Of a stretch of DNA of 64,000 nt, positions 41,528 through 55,189 are shown piece by piece. The first letter of the stretch is position 1; each line of letters begins with the position of its first letter. Origin of the DNA: Patagioenas fasciata. Lineage: Eukaryota; Chordata; Aves; Columbiformes; Columbidae. The translations under genes and the position numbers were made by a program. The stretch is from NCBI RefSeq assembly GCF_037038585.1, contig NC_092525.1, positions 21,472,867 through 21,536,866 of the forward strand, read 5' to 3'. A model generated the notes under the pieces. It had not been told where the DNA came from. It worked only from the letters and a program-made list of their open reading frames with translations, and made no database searches.

Positions 41528-44500
41528 ATGAACAAAATTCGCCCCCAGGTACAGCCCTTCTCTTCGGAAAAATCTTATGTGCAGCTGCTTCCTAAAGTAC
41601 ACGTGTTCTTGCTAGTGTTGTTTGAGTTCTTTATCTCTGGTTTCTGTAATATTTGGAGTTGTTTTTTCTTAACTTGATACAAAAGGAAAGTACTGATATC
41701 AAGTGTTGAACTTGCATTAGTGTTTGTTTTACAAATGTGTAGCTAAGATTTAAAAGTTGATCTAATTGACCGCTCTGTGAATTAAATCTGGGCCACTTTT
41801 CCACTGAAGCAATTTTTGCTTGTATGGAAAATAATGCCGTTCATTGTATATTCCTGGGTAAGATGGTATTAGAACTAGAAAGGTCTACCTGCATGGTTAC
41901 TGCATGCTGCTTCTGTAATCAGTCTTTTATTCATTTCCTTCTAGAGAAATGGTGATGTAGCTACTTTTGATTCAACAAAGTCCTTCTCTGAAGAAAGAGG
42001 TAACAAATAAAATGCAGAGCTTAACATTGTTATTATTAAAGTATACATCAATTGAAATGATCTATGTAATGTAAAATACAAATAGTATTTATGGTCTGTT
42101 GAGACTTGGGTTTTTTTCCCTCCTTCTGTGTAGTGAAATGTCCAGACTATAAAATTAATAAGCTGTTCTTCGTTGGCCTGGAGTTGGCAGTCTTCTGGTA
42201 CAGCAGCATGATAAGCAGTGTTTGTCTGTCACAGAAGAGGTTCCTAATGAGCTTTCCATCAGCTTTCTATACATTTCTGATAGCCAAACTTCAGCAAATT
42301 TTGATCATTTTAAGAAGGAGAAGGCGAGCTCAAACAGAATCAATAGCATACCTGTAGATCGGGTTGCAGCAACATTTCATCACTGCCATCATTTTATACG
42401 CGTATCTGTTTGCAACTGTTGTGCTTTCTGGTCAAACGTGTTGTCTTGTAGACACAGACATGCTGTAATTCACCACTTTACTTTCAAGCTGAAATGTTCT
42501 GCGTTTAATTCCCTCTCGAGCGTGACAGAGGGGTGGTAACTGTAACCCAGATCCCTTTGCTGTTGAGCAAAGGTTGTTCCTTTACTTGATGTTTGTACAA
42601 CACAATAACTAAGTAAATATGAAGCACAGCTAAAACAAATTCTAAATTTTGGTTAAACCTCTTTAGGTTCAGAAATACCAAAATCCAGTTACACAGGCAG
42701 GGTTGTGTTAAGTGACCGGTTATGTGTTTCTCAGATGACCATGTTAATTTTTTTTTTCTGTTGGTCTGGAAATACAAAAGAATGCAAGAAAATACAATGT
42801 TGGTTTAGAGACAAAGCACTGGTGCTGCAGGTCGCTGAGATGAGGGCAGCAGATCAGTGTTGCTGTTACACGGGCTGTTCTTGTGCTGCGGTGACTGTGG
42901 GCTTGACATTTAGCCTCTGGATTTGGCTTGGTCAACATACATGACTTTCTGAAAGCTGGACTCCCTGGAAGGCTGCTGCCCTTCGTACCCTGGAAATGTC
43001 TTTGGGGAGGAAAAGGGCTGCTCTTCAGCCAGTTCTCACTATTTTGAGCTGATAATTCAACCTTGTTCTGTGGAAGTGTTAAAGTCCTGGTTGGGACAAA
43101 AAGCCCAAAATGCTGTAAAGTGAAATTTTTCTCTCTTGAGGAGTTTTGCAGTGGGCTCTGGGAAGGCACCTTTCCCAGCCTTCCAGTGACCTGCCTTGTG
43201 TTTTGACTGCTCTTGCCAGGAGTTTCTCCAGCTTCTCCACCCCAGTGTGCTCAGTGAGCTCTCTCAGAGAAGTGTGTTTGTGCCATTCGGTCCTGGTGCT
43301 CCATAATGGCAGCACAGGCTCTTCCACACCACAAGCAGCAAAATTCCTTACAAGGAGTTGTTTAACATGAGAATTTAGCTATTAAAACTCAACTATCAAC
43401 CCCCAAGCCCCAGTAACCCCCTGCCAGTCCCACACACAGAGCCCCCCAAAACATCACCCTCACGGCTCTGTGCCGTTCTGCTCCAAAACACCCCGATCCT
43501 GCTGGACCCTTGCCCAGCCCCTCACCTCTGGCTCTACCCTCCCAACAGGCTGCTGCCGGCCATGCAGCACCCGTGGGGGCTGCACACAGAGACGTGTCTG
43601 CATCTCTGCCGTGGCACTGCTCGTTCTCCTGGCTACTGTGGGCTTGGCGGTGGCACTGGGACTCCTGCCACATGCACCAGGTTTGTGTCCCAAGGATTTT
43701 TTTTTTCCCTTTTTTTAAAATAAGAGTGGCAGAAAATGATGTTGCATGAGAAGAGCTTTCATGTCCACCACTGTGCATGAAGCGGCGCTTCCCAATGCAG
43801 ACCAGGAGGAAGGAAGGGAACTAGCAGAGTGATGTGGGGCTGGACCAGCTTTGGACAACCCAAGTCACCATGAGCTGTTCCTCAGCTCCAGCGTCCTACT
43901 CTACAGGGCTGTGGTAACTCTGGGTGGTGTGATTGTGATTCAGACTGCTGGTGTAGTCTTCAGACTCTGCCATGAACCCACCAGAGATTAATTCTGGCCC
44001 CTGGTTATTTCAGAGTAACAAATGCATTTCAGAAATCCCCATTTCTTCCCTTTGATATGTTCTTCATACCATGAAAATGTTGGAAAATAAAGTATTTCTT
44101 GCTTTCTCTTCAGTGAACCGCTTCTGTGCAGCCTCCAATAACCGGACAGGCTTCTTGTGCAATGACAGAGTGACCTGCGTCCCAGCCAGCCAGGTCTGCG
44201 ATGGAGTCAGCAACTGCAGGAATGGAGAGGATGAGCAGGAGGAGCTCTGTGGTGAGTGGTTTTTTTGTCACTGTCCTCTCCATGCTGGTCTTCCTGCTGT
44301 GACACTGAGCAGCCAGTGCCCCTCTAATCCTGCTTCACACTTCTGGACACATACAAGAGCAGATGAACCTGGTAGATCTTTTGTAGGGCAGATGCAGAGA
44401 GACAGTACTGCCCAAAACCCAGTGGGAGTGCCAGGAATCAAAGACCCCAAGCTCCTCTGACTTTCCTTGGTTTATATTTTTAAACCACAATGCTATATTC

Positions 44501-45844
44501 CTCCATTTTTTAAGCTGCATGCCTATGGAGTTGATTTTTTTGTCCAGCTACCCTGGAAAAAACTCTTTAAAGCAGAAGCCCAGGGCACCCAGACTCTGCT
44601 CCTGGCTTAGCCACAAACGTCCCTGTTCCGCTCCAGCTGCAGCTTCCCCATCTGCACTGTGTTTCGTGCCGATACCATGTGCGGAATGACAGACTGACTG
44701 ACTCCCCGTGACAACAGCCTTTGGTAGCTGCCATCCCCATTTTGAGCAGTGCGTCTGTGCCTGATGGAGTTGAGCATGTCCTGCGTGTCCACCCTTGCAG
44801 CTGACGTGCCCCACAGCCTCCCGGGATACCTGGTTTTCCGCTGCAGTAACCCCACATACTGGGTCTATGCTGATCGGAGGTGTGACGGGATGAACGACTG
44901 CGGAGACTGCTCAGACGAGATGGGAAGCTGTAAGTCTCTCTTTGGGCTACTTCTGGGCAAAAGGTCTTTTCTGCTGATGGATTTAAATAGGCTGTACAGG
45001 TGTGGGGCTCACTGGTGCTGCTGGAAATGCTGGGAGACTGCCATCCACTGCGAAAACACAGAATAGATGGGACAGGACACCAGTACGAACTGTGTGGGCT
45101 CCCTCCCATCAGCCACCAGGGGTTCTGTGTCACAACGTGGTGGCAACTGTGAGAGGAAAGCCTCCATGCTTCTCTCCCAGCCCCAAAAGTTGTTCTTCCT
45201 CTGCAGCTTTGCTTAGTGTGGAGCAGTTTTGTTGGAATGTGTAGCTGCAGGCAGCAGCAATCATTCAAACTGGCCTCTGGTGGCTGGCCAGGAGACAGTA
45301 TGTGTGCCTCAGCAGCTTCAAAGGCATCTAGATCCTTCTCTCACTAAAATGAGCAGCAGCTTTTCTGAGTCACCCCTGTGGTTCTGAACCTCGGGCAAGA
45401 CCTGCCTGTATCAGCAGCTTTCTCTAGAGTAGCTTGCTAAAATAAATAAATACAGCTAGTTGTTCCTCCCAGGAAGGCATGTCTGCCACAAAGGCTGTTG
45501 CAGTGTCACGCTCCATGGCTGTCTCCCACAAGCAGCATCAAGTGAGTGTCCTCTTTGATGGGTTCTGAGATGCAGGGTCATCACCAGTGGCTTTTCAGTA
45601 GCTACCAGGGACAAAAGAGTAGCTACCTGTTTAAGAGAGGAGGGAAGGGGGTCAGTGCAGCAGAACCATTTCTCTTCCATGCTTTCCATCCCTTGCAGTG
45701 GCTGCCTGCCCCACATGTGGGTCGGAGTGGTGGAGCTGCAGCCCTGTGCTCTACCAGTACTGTTCCTGCGTCCCTAGGAGGCTGTGCAGGGATGGCGTCC
45801 AGCATTGCCTCAGCTGGTCTGATGAGTATGTCTGCAGACCATGA
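41528..45844 (+). CDS. LDLRAD1: LDLRAD1: LDL-receptor class A domain-containing protein 1
   Basis: Six coding exons: 41528-41548, 41945-41999, 43549-43680, 44114-44251, 44801-44929 and 45699-45844. They give 206 codons (human 205). The first coding exon is only 21 nt (MNKIRPQ) and matches the human start MNKVFPQ. Exon 2 (RNGDVATFDSTKSFSEER) is short and weakly conserved. Exon 3 encodes a cysteine-rich juxtamembrane part and one membrane helix (about 42-65, SAVALLVLLATVGLAVALGLL-like). The order is that of a type II membrane protein. Three LDLa modules follow: about 74-115 (CDGVSNCRNGEDE), 130-163 (CDGMNDCGDCSDE) and 163-204 (CRDGVQHCLSWSDE). LDLa modules bind calcium and protein ligands; the role of this protein is unknown. 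All joins are GT-AG and in phase. Confidence 0.92.
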
Positions 45845-48800
45845 AGTCTTGGCACTCAGCAGCGTTGGAGACCACAGGGTATTTCCTGCTTCGTCACCTT
45901 TAAGCCTTGGTGTCCTCCTGCTCTGCCACCCGCTTGGGGAGTTCCAACCCAAGCAAATCCTCAGCAGCAACACACTGACCGGCATGCAGTGACACCGAAC
46001 AGGGATGAAGTGCATATGGCAGCCCATGCTGCAGGCTGGACACTGGCTGTAGGACACCTTTAAGGGTTCTTCTGTCATGTAAGGGTGAGTCCTTTCTACG
46101 TGGGCAGAGCACTCTCTTGCAGCGTTGACTCAATGGGTTGTGTGCACGCTGCTGGAGACTGTTTCCCAGCTGCTGCCAACACAGACACCATGTCTGGCAA
46201 ACCCTTGGCAAGGGATTTCTGCTATATGGACATACTGGTGCCTTTACAGGCAGCCAGATGAAGGTACATTGAGGACTACCCTAAAGACCAGGAGCTAAGT
46301 GAGGTGAGCCTTTGTAGCCCTTGTGTTAGCATTTCTCTTTGACATATCCTCACAGGCAGGAGAAGCCTGTGTTTGTGTTTTGAAAGTTCTGTGTTGATGC
46401 TCCCAGGACACTTCCTTGGGAACGCTGTGCTGCAGGTGACACAATGGGGAGCTGCTGCATGGGCCACCTCCTACACTCTTCTCAAACCACGAAGGCCAAC
46501 ACAGAGAGTGTAACGGCAAGGAAGTCTGAAGTGGGTGTTTGTGGGGACAAATTACTGTGTCCTTGTGATCACATAGATGTCCCTGTGTGCCAGGGCAGGG
46601 AACTGGCGTGTGTGTAAAATGTACTTCTCTCAGGGCTGTGCAGTTCTGGAGCAGCAGCTTACCAGGTTGAGAACAGCCATGGGGCTGGGATGTGTTTGCA
46701 CTGAAGTTGGCAGAGAAAGGAGAAAAATAAGTTGCAGCCTCAGAGCAGGGAGCAACAGAAAACCAAGTGCCACTCCCAGGGCGACATGGGATGACAGAGA
46801 GTCTGTTCACTACTCGTTTCACTCCTCTGACAGCAAAGCAGAATCAGGCAGCCAAACCTTCAAAGCAGTCCTCAGGATACTGATACAGACATGCCACTGA
46901 AGTTTAAGAAAGATGCAGGTTTTCTACGCTGCTTTGAAAAATCTCATCTGTGTCTAACACACCTCTGAGAAAAAGCCACATTTACAGGGTATGCATTTAC
47001 TTTTCTAAGCCCAAAATAAACATCAGGCGACCTTCTTCCCAACACCATCCCAGGTCATAGATCTTTAAAAATAAAACCCTGTTCACTCATTTCCTTTCTG
47101 TCCTGTGATCTGCAACTCTGCCTGTCGCCATGACTTGTATCAACAGTGAATGTTTCTCCTAATTTGTAGCTGGGATACAGCTGTAGATCCAGGAGATCTT
47201 TTTAAAATAGCTTTACAGTATTCTGACTCATACTTCACCTGGAATGAGATGGCAAAACTCTGCATAGTGGAACCAGTACTACAGGAAACCACATTTAATA
47301 ACCTGTCCCTCTCCATGCCTGGCTAGGATGGATGGCTTGTATCTCTGTGTCTGTAAAACATTACAGCAGTGCATTCAGTGCTGCAGCTCAGAAGAGAGGT
47401 TAGGAGTTTTCTAGGTAAACATTTCTCACTTGCAAGCTTCTAGCCTCAATCAAAACCTGAAATCGAGATGCACATTTTTACTGGAGAGTCACAGACATCT
47501 AATGCTTCAACAGGGCTGAGCTGGGCTTGGTAAATAAAACCTTATTGTGGTTGCTGTTGTTCCTCAAAATATGTTCTGGGACAACCAGCAAGGAAGTCTT
47601 GCAGCATTTCTTAAGATGAGCTCAAGGAAAGATGGTTCAGAGGCAGCGCTACTGGGTCAGCTTCTCCTTCCTGGGGAAGAAGAGCTCCTTTCCAATGCAG
47701 ATTGGGTTCAGCCAGGGATTGTTTGCCTGTGCCTTGGCTTTGAAAAGGATGTGCAACAAGCTCTCTGTATTGGGAGGAGGCAGGTGGGCTATGGCTGCTG
47801 CATGACTCTATGGGGCAGCAGTCAAAGGAAGGTGGATGAGGAAACAGAGGCAGGCTCAGGGTGCGTGGAAGGTGTCCCTGGCTGCAAAGGGGAAAGCAAA
47901 TGCAGTCTTCCTCTCCCTTTCTTCCATCTCTCAGCTTTGTAGTTGAGCTGAACCACAAAGAAATGGGATCAGGAGTGTGATCTCTGCACCGGAGGAGCTG
48001 GCCCATCCAGTACCTGCAGGGCAGAGCCCCAGGGTTGCTCTCCAGCTGATGTCCCTGTATCAGTTCCCAGCCAGTGCTCCTGGGAGGCCAGAGCTGTGAT
48101 TAATGGCCCTGGGTTAGGAGAGAGGAACTGGGGACTCATCCTGCTCTGGATTTGCACCTGTGAAGAGACTAACCAAGAGAGACATGCGAAGCAGCAGTCC
48201 ACAGGTAGCAAGACCCAGAAGCCAGCCTGGAAACAGCCAGGGATGTGGCAGGCACTTGGCTGAGCCGCTCTATTTCAGGGTGAGTCTCCTCCTGTAATTT
48301 TCTTACTGCCTTGTTCCTGGTCAGCAGAGGCTGTGTGCCTTACAGAGAACAATAAACAGAGATTAGTGGGTTGAGGACATAGTAGTGTGTCTTAAGTCTT
48401 CCTAGGGAAAAACTTACACAGTACTGTGTTTAAAAGTCTGCTGGTCAGCAAGAAACCTAAGAAAAGGGGTAACTGTACCAGAGATGGAGAGTGTAAGAAA
48501 CACAGTACTCTAAAACACCTCTTCTGGAGAGGAAAGCTGTACTGTATTATTTTACTAACAAGCCTGTGACCTGGGCACACTGTTGATGTCAAATCAAGAC
48601 GTGCCTATTTTCCAGCTCAAGGCATCAGCTCCCAGCTGCTTTACCGATGTGAAATGGAGCATATGATCCTCTGGGACAAGTGTGTCTCCACAGTCAGATT
48701 AGCAGATCTCCACGGTGGTGGAAGGGCTAGTGAAAGAAATCCCTGGTGGCCGTTGAAACAGTGGCAGGAGGAGGATTATACTTGAGTGTCACAGTTTACT

Positions 48801-49838
48801 TCCTCCCTCTTCAGACGCTGTTTTGCTCAGTTACTCTTTGTGCTGTTATTTGTCTCTGCAGAGGCCTGATGTAGTTGTCAGTGGAAGCTATTAATAGCCT
48901 TGATTTTCTGGGAAAAAATGTAGGGCTTGAGTCCAAGTATGCTTGCTTTGGGCTGCAGTCCTTTTGCGGGGGTGGGGGTGTGAACAAATTCAGCAATAAA
49001 AGAACAGAGAAAGGGGTTTGAATTATGGTAAGCAACAGTGCAAAAGGCAGATGTCCTCTACTAGTGCTTATTTAGAGGATACCTGTAGTAAATTCTTGGT
49101 CTTAGGCATGAGAGCACACTGATGGTCACACGGCCCAACTCACGGGCACTGTGTACCTCGGTCAACTTTGATATAATAGAAACACTCGGCAGGAATTCAA
49201 TGATTAACAGACCTGCAGCATTCCAGCTGTGCTCCTGGCTTCAGACAGACCAATGCAAGAGTCTGAGTGTCAAGGGGTTTTTTTACAGCAAATATGTATA
49301 ATCATATTTCAGTTAAAAAATTCCGTTTTTAGATGGGGAAGTACCCAAGCATGCACAGATGCTGAGAATGGGTTTTAAACCCCAGAATGCTCTCAAATGC
49401 AGTGAGTTTGGTTATAAGGGAGAATATATTACAACTGCAGTCTAATCCCTACAGTAACCCAGTTTCAGCTTTTATTTCCTGGGCTAAAATGAGAGATGAG
49501 GGACTTGTGTTCTACTTTAGATTTCTGCAATACCTGTTAGCAAAGGGTTACTGTCTCTCTGCCTTGCTCTCCTGAGGCTTGTGCTTCTCCTTTTCGCTTC
49601 CTCCTGTTGTCAGAGCTCTGTCAGCCCAGCCTGGTGCTCCCACCCTGAGGTTTATGTTCTGCCAGCACGATTCACGTCCCAGGGCACTTGACAAGCACAG
49701 TGCAGCTTCATTTCAGATGAGCTGCAGTGATTTGTCTCTCTGCCTCTCAAGAGGCAAGAGAGGGGGAAGGATAGCACCTGCTATTTTTGTGAATTCTATC
49801 TATTGTCAGAAGAATTAGTTAAGGATGACAACAAAAAC
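45845..49838. other. Intergenic region between convergent LDLRAD1 and LRRC42
   Basis: No exon or clear interspersed repeat was recognised in 4 kb. The ends must be the two 3' UTRs. Open frames on both strands (up to 175 codons) have no domain signature. Confidence 0.45.
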
Positions 49839-49844
49839 TTTATT
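49839..49844 (-). terminator. LRRC42: LRRC42 polyadenylation signal
   Basis: AATAAA on the minus strand, 189 bp beyond the LRRC42 stop codon. Confidence 0.65.
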
Positions 49845-50032
49845 TGAAAAAATTATTGTGTATTGAAAATATACAGTAGTATCGTCAACCTTCTCCTTGA
49901 CTCTGTCCCTCCCCAAGCATATCACAGCAACCAGATTTGACAGTACTGGTCTCCTTTGTTACTTCCTCTCAATATGTTTAAATTCTGTTATCAGCAAGAA
50001 AACAACAAACAAAGGACCCAGTTCTTTCTGAC

Positions 50033-53000
50033 TCAGTAGGTGTTTAATAAATCCCAGTCCTCCACAGTGAGGCACAGATGCTTCTGTTTGGAAGTCCTTT
50101 CTCTCTCTTGTTCAGCCAAAGGTCTTTTTTTATTGTTCTTTAATTCGTGGCTGCCTGCAACCTCCTTTTTCAAAGGTAAATGGCAATTTTGAACTTTTTC
50201 CTTATAAAACTGCAAGTTTCCAGATGCATTTGTTTCTGCCTCCACCAGCTTGCATTTGACTACTTCCTTTATTTTGTGTGTCTTGCCATCTACAGGGGGA
50301 AAAAAAAAATCAAGTTTAGATTTTGGGAAAAACAGAATTATGCCATAAAATGCACACTTGTGTTGCAAATTGTTTTGGCCAAGGCAACCTGGAATACTGA
50401 CTGCTTTGCTGAAATGTGCATAGGGAAAAATAGTTCAGAATTTTCAAGAGAAAACTCAGTTATTATATGTTCTCCTAAGCGTGCTGCCATGCTCTACTTT
50501 TAAGAGTTATGCAGTAGTCTAACAAATGAAAAAACTCAAACACAGTGTAATGCAGTTACACAAATGGCTAAAACTGCACACCTGAGATGCTATTTGTACT
50601 TATATATATACATATATATATATTCCTTCTAGAAAAGAAACGAAACTATGTGGTCTTTATGCAGTTACGTACAGAAGTGCAGAGCTGCTGTTCTGGATCT
50701 CAAGTTGTCTTGTGGCTTGATGGCCTCCATAACTGCCTGCTCCCACTGCAAAATTGTCTGAAATAACATTTGAAGCAGTTAAAATATTTCTTGAAATATC
50801 ATTGGAAACAACTCTATCCCTTATTCTCTCCAATTCAGTGATTTAATACTCCATAAGGACAATTTCTAGAGAATTAAAGACTTAAAACCCCATACCTGTT
50901 CTGCCCATCCCTCTGTTTTGCAGTTACTATGGTCAAATTCTTTCAGAGGCATTTTTGAGTGAACCAGGCCTATCTGTGTTTGGATCCGCTTAATGACGGC
51001 ATTAACATCCTAGGGAAAAGGGAAGTAAAACAGTCAGAGGAGAACATTTGATTATATTCATGCAGTAAACTTAGGTGCTTTTTTTACCTTGAGACCTGTC
51101 CCAGAAATGTCCAAACAATTCAATTTCTTGAAAGAAAGAAGGTATCTGATTCCAACATCTGTGATTTTAGGATTACCTGTAAGATCAAGTAAAGTTAGTG
51201 AAGATGCAAGATGTGGAAAAAAGTGATCAGAATATCAAGAAACTATTTGTTCCAAAAGCTAGTACCGGAACAAGGGGGTTTTGGCCTTTTGTTGTAGTAT
51301 GTTTCATGTTTTGAAAGTGAGTCAAAACTGACTTTTGCCCTCTGATGATCAAAATACAAGTATTTACAATACCAGTTCTCAAACTACTAAAAATATTTAT
51401 GGTAAGTAGCAAGTGGCTGAGACTATAGGTATGATCTGTGCCTTCTGGAAAGTTGCTGGGGAAATTTGGGGTTGAGTATCATGGAAATCATCAAATTAAT
51501 TGTATTCCTTCAATACTAAGGAGGATAAATTCTCTATTAGAAGGGATACAAATTGCTTCTAATATTAAACCATGAAGTACTTACAAGATAAGTCTAATAC
51601 CAAAAGATTCTCAAGTCCCTTTTTCAATACTCGTACTGGTGCTGTCATTCTGCGAAGGCCTGCATCTGATAGAGCGTTGTCTTTCAGGAGAAGCCGTTTA
51701 ACGCTGCAAAGAGACATACAAACGCATAGTTTACAGTCATTATTTTAGACAGTTTTGCAAAATGCCCTAAACCTCTGTGTCAGAAGGCTGGGGTCTTCCT
51801 CTGCCAACCCTTCAGCCTACTTTGTTAACATTAGTAAACAAATAGCAAGAAAGAAGCCTGGGTTCATAGGACCAACAAATATTTTTGTATTGCCTCTGCT
51901 AGCTCAAGAGTTAAGGGCTTACTTGACCAGCTATTCCCAGAGCTGCAGTGACAAACTGATCCTACAGCACAAGTGTTTGCTAACAAAGACAATAAGGTTC
52001 TTTAAACCAAGGCTGCCAATCTCAAATCCACTTGGAACTAAAAAGAGAAAAATGCTTGGCAAAATGGGAGAGGGAAATTTGGTAAGAGATACAGCAATGA
52101 TTTTAAGTAAACAATGAGATATTATAACATAGATAAACAAAACTCAGGGAAAAATTGTAACACTGAAACATTCTCCAGAGTACTTAAAGACAACACTTTG
52201 ATGCAAAACGTACCAAAATCTTATCGTCAAATGAAAGTGTAAAACTCTTCCAATGCTTAAGATGAAGTTTTTACTCGGCCAATGAAAATTATAAGAAGTT
52301 GATTTAAAAACATGAGATATCTTGTAGATTTGTAGGACCTTTTATGATTCAGTATGTGCTTTGGATCATGTGCTTTGTGCACAATAAATTCTGTATTCTA
52401 TTTATCTCAAGAACAAGTTTTATGGACAACCAAAATCTTCAAACTTACGCATTGCTGCCTGTGAAACTTTCCTTCAAAGTCACAACTTGATTCTTTGAAA
52501 CACTTAGTGAAAGGAAACTAAAGTGTCATTTTTAGTTACATGTCAAGAAATCTGTACCTAGACAGAGCCTCTTTGGTGAGGTGTTCCAGCAACTCATGTT
52601 CATCTCCGAGTTTACAACAGGAGAGATCCAAACACGTCAGCTCCCGGAAAGACTTAATTTCTTCTAGCTTTGCAGAGATAACCAGGTATCTGCAAAGAGG
52701 AAAAAAAAAAGCTATCAGTGTTCAGGCACACAAAAAGGCACCTCTATGCTCAAGTGTTACAAGCACAATGCAGTTGTTTCTTTTAAGTACCTACAAGAAA
52801 ATTAACATAAATTAGCCAGCTGTCCTAATGACCATTTTATGTGCAGCCTGCACACAACACATCTGAGTTCGCAGTCTTCTCCTTGAACAAATGTCATAGT
52901 TTTGCTTTGATCCAAAATATTGCACAAAGACTTAAGACTTTAAAACTAGCGAACATCGCAACTAGGGACTTCTTTATAGATTATTATTGTACTATTTCAG

Positions 53001-55189
53001 AATAATGCATAATATACTTTCCAGTTTACCATAAATCAACTTCACTTGATTTATCCTCAGTATCTAGGAAGAGTGTAGACAAACCCACATCCATCCAGGT
53101 TTAAAGTCCACTTCAAATTTACGAGGATAGCTTGTCAAATGGCAAAAATTTACTTTTTGTATACATAAATAAAATACTTCTCTAGAGATGTAAGTCCTAT
53201 AGGACATCTGCAGGACTCCAACCAGAGCTTTGAGTACACCCCAGGCAGTAGCTCCTCAGTGGGTTATTCTTTTAGCTGTCTTGGTTCCCTGATCTGATTC
53301 ACTCTGCAGCCATGCAAATATCTGTGCAGGAACTATTCAGCAGGAGGTTTAGAGACAGAAACAAACCACTGAAGAAGGGCATGCATGAATATGCAGTAAT
53401 AAGCACATCGCAGTTACTACCTCACCAATCTTCCCTGCATTTACTTTTTATTGTCCCTGTGGCAAGATAAGCCCCAAATTCCCTACTCTCTCCTGAATTT
53501 ACCTTATATTCCCCATGGCAAGACAAACCCCGAGGTCAGCATCTTCGCTGCTGAAATGAGGGGCACTTGCTAATTTGATCCCTCAAGGAACACCCCTTTG
53601 GCCAAGCAAATAAAGGGACCTTAACATCCTCCCACTGCAAGTATACCTATCAAACTACCCCGCCAAATCGCTTTGCTGTGCAGTTCAGCTATGCGAAGGC
53701 AATACGTGTAGTCAAAACGCAAGCCAGCTCTTGAGAGACACCACTAGCTCAGGGAGGTCGTGAAGAGAAGAGCAGGCTCTTTTGGAAATAAGATTCATCA
53801 GAAAATGCCTGAATATCTTCCTGGATTTCAAAGACTTGATACTTAACTCAGATTTCTGTAATGGCAGAAGATGCCAGAGGTAACTTCATTTCCGAATTAA
53901 GCCCATAAAAAGTATTTGTACTAGAGATAAAAAGGGAGTGGGTTTAAAGGATAAAACAAAGGATAATTGACCTCTGCTCAAAGATTCCTACTGTGCTCAA
54001 AACACCCTTGGCACTTCAGATGAATGTGCCTGTACTTTGATTTTAAACTGGATAAAACATCCCCCTTTTTCAAGTGCACAGATGGAAGATAGACTAGTTA
54101 TATTACCAGAGAAGACTTCAGTAGGCACAAAGCTTTAAAAACATAACCCAGTTTTAAGCTTGGCAAGACTCTCTTTTAGTGAAAGACAATATCAACATTG
54201 AGTAGATGGAAAAACTGGTGCTGGACTCCCATCAGAACCTCCTTAAAGCACATTCAGTGTGGGAACCACAATAAACTAGTGTAAAACCTGGACAACTACC
54301 AAGCTTGTAACTTACCTACAAGACAATCTTCTTCTGATCCCTCAAAATTAAATAGGACAGCAAGCTTACAGCAAATAAACCCAGGCCAGTTTGCATGGGT
54401 GTACTATGCAAGTGCTGATTATTATTGTTAAAAAATAGTTGTAGGTTAAATCCTTCACACAAAATCACCTGTTAGTTAACATGGATGTAGTCTGTTACCT
54501 GTATTATGAATGAAACCAGCAGCTGCACTTGTAGGAAAGGAATGGGGCAAAAGGAAGCAAGAAGAGTGACATAAGGCTCAGGTAATTTCATTCAAACATA
54601 AGCCCAACAGATTTATTTTTAAAATTATTTTTGAAATAAAATCATTTAAGGAAAACTTCAAATGTGCTAGCAAAAAGCACTAGCAGACAACGATATTTGT
54701 TACTGAAGACACTTACCTATTTCGCAAGCATAATGAACATAGCACCAAACTGCCATATGCTTCAGTAAACTTCTGTAGAGCTCTCAGTCCCGTTACTGGT
54801 TCTGTAAACTTTCGCCTTGCTTCTGCAGCTGAAAAGAGCTTTTCAGCAATCTGCTCTGGGAAACCAATCAATGAGTCAATGTGATCAACATTGTCAGAAA
54901 TGTAACTCAGCACTAGGCTGAAGAGAGACTTGGCCGAGTACCGGAGGTTCCCCTCTTTAGTGTATGTGAAGATGAAATGATCAGTCCTCTGCCTCCTTGC
55001 CCTATTGTCCTCCCTGTTCATACAAAGCTCCACCGAAAATCCTCTGGAAAAAAGCCTAAAAGGTCTTGTTTTTGGAGTGACATTCTGTATGCCACCTGCA
55101 CCCTGATTTACCATGCGCAGCTTCCCATTTTCACGCACGTATATTGGCCCAGTATCCAAGTGGCTTTCTGAGTGGAGACAGTAAGACAT
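50033..55189 (-). CDS. LRRC42: LRRC42, leucine-rich repeat protein 42
   Basis: Seven coding exons on the minus strand: 55189-54717, 52689-52558, 51703-51585, 51176-51088, 51009-50896, 50757-50673 and 50289-50033 (stop TGA). They give 422 codons (human 428). The start MSYCLHSESHLDTGPIYVRE matches human MSYYLSSENHLDPGPIY. An N-terminal conserved region (DNVDHIDSLIGFPEQIAEKL) precedes leucine-rich repeats at about 170-272 (LTCLDLSCCKL, RLLLKDNALSDAGL, LVLDLSCNPKITDVGI, LNCLDISGTGL). A lysine-rich, poorly conserved tail ends CLTVEDWDLLNTY. There is no signal peptide or membrane helix, so it is likely intracellular; its molecular role is not established. The ATG exon starts with an acceptor at 55204/55205, so a non-coding first exon exists. 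Donors at 56038/56037 and near 56212 are candidates. Confidence 0.95.
50599..50624. repeat. TA dinucleotide repeat
   Basis: About 26 bp of TA repeats interrupted once by C, in an LRRC42 intron just beyond exon 6. A microsatellite with no evident function. Confidence 0.85.
52690..54716. other. Large LRRC42 intron, nothing coding
   Basis: A 2.0-kb intron. At about 53430-53545 a segment of about 40 bp containing GGCAAGA(T/C)A(A)GCCCC-like text occurs twice in tandem with divergence. An AATAAA lies at about 53608. This block may be an old repeat, but I could not assign a family. Confidence 0.35.

Noticed and set aside
45546-46822. Long overlapping open frames on both strands downstream of LDLRAD1.
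   Set aside because: The first part is the LDLRAD1 last exon in another frame; the rest has no domain, splice or similarity support.
52447-52526. LRR-like minus-strand frame (FLSLSVSKNQVVTLKESF) with a strong GTAAGT donor, phase-compatible with flanking LRRC42 exons.
   Set aside because: The intron before it would be only about 40-55 nt, too short for normal splicing, and direct joining of exons 2 and 3 already matches the human protein without it.
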